Shown here in pieces: positions 31,577 through 31,984 of a DNA stretch of 31,984 nt. Every line of letters begins with the position of its first letter. Positions within the stretch are counted from its first letter, which is position 1. Source of the stretch: an uncultured Sutterella sp. (GTDB lineage: Bacteria > Pseudomonadota > Gammaproteobacteria > Burkholderiales > Burkholderiaceae_F); assembly GCA_900757865.1 (NCBI GenBank), contig CAAEPH010000001.1, positions 1 to 31,984 of the forward strand, read 5' to 3'. The position numbers were made by a program, and so were the translations under genes. The notes beneath the pieces were generated by a model that did not search any database, was not told where the DNA came from, and saw nothing but the letters and a program-made list of their open reading frames with translations.

Positions 31577-31984
31577 CGCCCAAACTCCGCAGAGATTTTA
31601 AAAACAGGTGTATTTTCTAGACGGTGGGAGGATATTCGCTCGTATTCAAGACAAGAGATTGATCCTAAATCAGAGCCCCATAAAGAAGCAAGAAAAATTT
31701 GGGTAGCGAATCAGGACGAGGTAAGACGATTTAAAAATCGTGCTGGCTTTTTCATCATTAAAACAGACGTAATCAGCGATCCTACCCAAGCGTTGGCGCT
31801 TTATCGTCAGAGAAATACCATCGAAATGGGGTTTAACCAACTCAAAAATCAATTAGGTGGACGCCGTCTACGGGTTCAAGAGCGATCCCATTTAGGAAAA
31901 TTGCTGGCCTTTATTATCGGAGCTTCGCTCAGAGTAAAAATTCGCTTTAACTATGAGCATCACAAGGAGCTTCATCCTGCTACC
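31577..31984 (+). pseudogene. IS4-type DDE transposase fragment, 5' end missing, runs off the window
   Basis: Frame 2 is open for 136 codons from the stop at 31574 to the window edge, without a start codon and ribosome binding site in a fitting place. It reads as the C-terminal part of a transposase. RAGFFIIKTD is the strand region, and ALYRQRNTIEMGFNQLK (31799-31849 region) fits the Y-(2)-R-(3)-E-(6)-K signature of the IS4/IS1634-type families exactly, with its Glu the last acidic residue of the DDE triad. GKLLAFIIGASLR follows. The N-terminal half with the two Asp residues is absent, because the frame begins right after the symporter terminator. So it is a decayed or truncated element; whether it continues intact beyond the window is unknown. 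Confidence 0.8.

Overview
The window looks like chromosome of a Burkholderiales-type betaproteobacterium, moderate in GC. Protein character (single-chain SdaA, GlnRS, RNase G, FabI) and the order nadK then recN fit that group. The secreted FMN-binding protein next to ApbE recalls gut Sutterellaceae, but that family assignment is inference. Most of the window is housekeeping DNA. The only clear mobile-element sequence is a transposase fragment at the right edge.

Left part (1-9907): a bidirectional terminator, a non-coding stretch rich in small inverted repeats, then a minus-strand block of methyltransferase, rnhA and tRNA-Val. Facing it are mltD (six LysM-like repeats), fabI, nadK, recN and a WaaE-like glycosyltransferase. 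A heptosyltransferase-like gene lies convergent to these.

Middle (10128-18743): msbA and sdaA on plus, an orphan rfbB on minus behind an operator-like palindrome, then rng, an sbcB-like exonuclease and a beta-hydroxyacid dehydrogenase in one plus-strand run. The glycosyltransferase, heptosyltransferase, msbA and rfbB form a loose envelope or LPS neighbourhood.

Right part (18983-31984): glnS with an in-frame extra segment of about 100 residues, a highly expressed-looking secreted FMN-binding protein behind a three-hairpin leader, then apbE (its likely flavin transferase), dnaE, a Fic-fold protein whose catalytic motif is ruined, a tRNA-His/Arg/Pro operon on minus, argH, an AGCS-family amino acid:sodium symporter, and the 3' part of an IS4-type transposase running off the edge.

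The points most worth a second look are the GlnRS insertion, the pseudo-Fic/winged-helix protein, the structured leader and internal terminator of the FMN-protein/apbE pair, and the palindrome around the rfbB -10 box. I see no CRISPR array, prophage or intact defence system.
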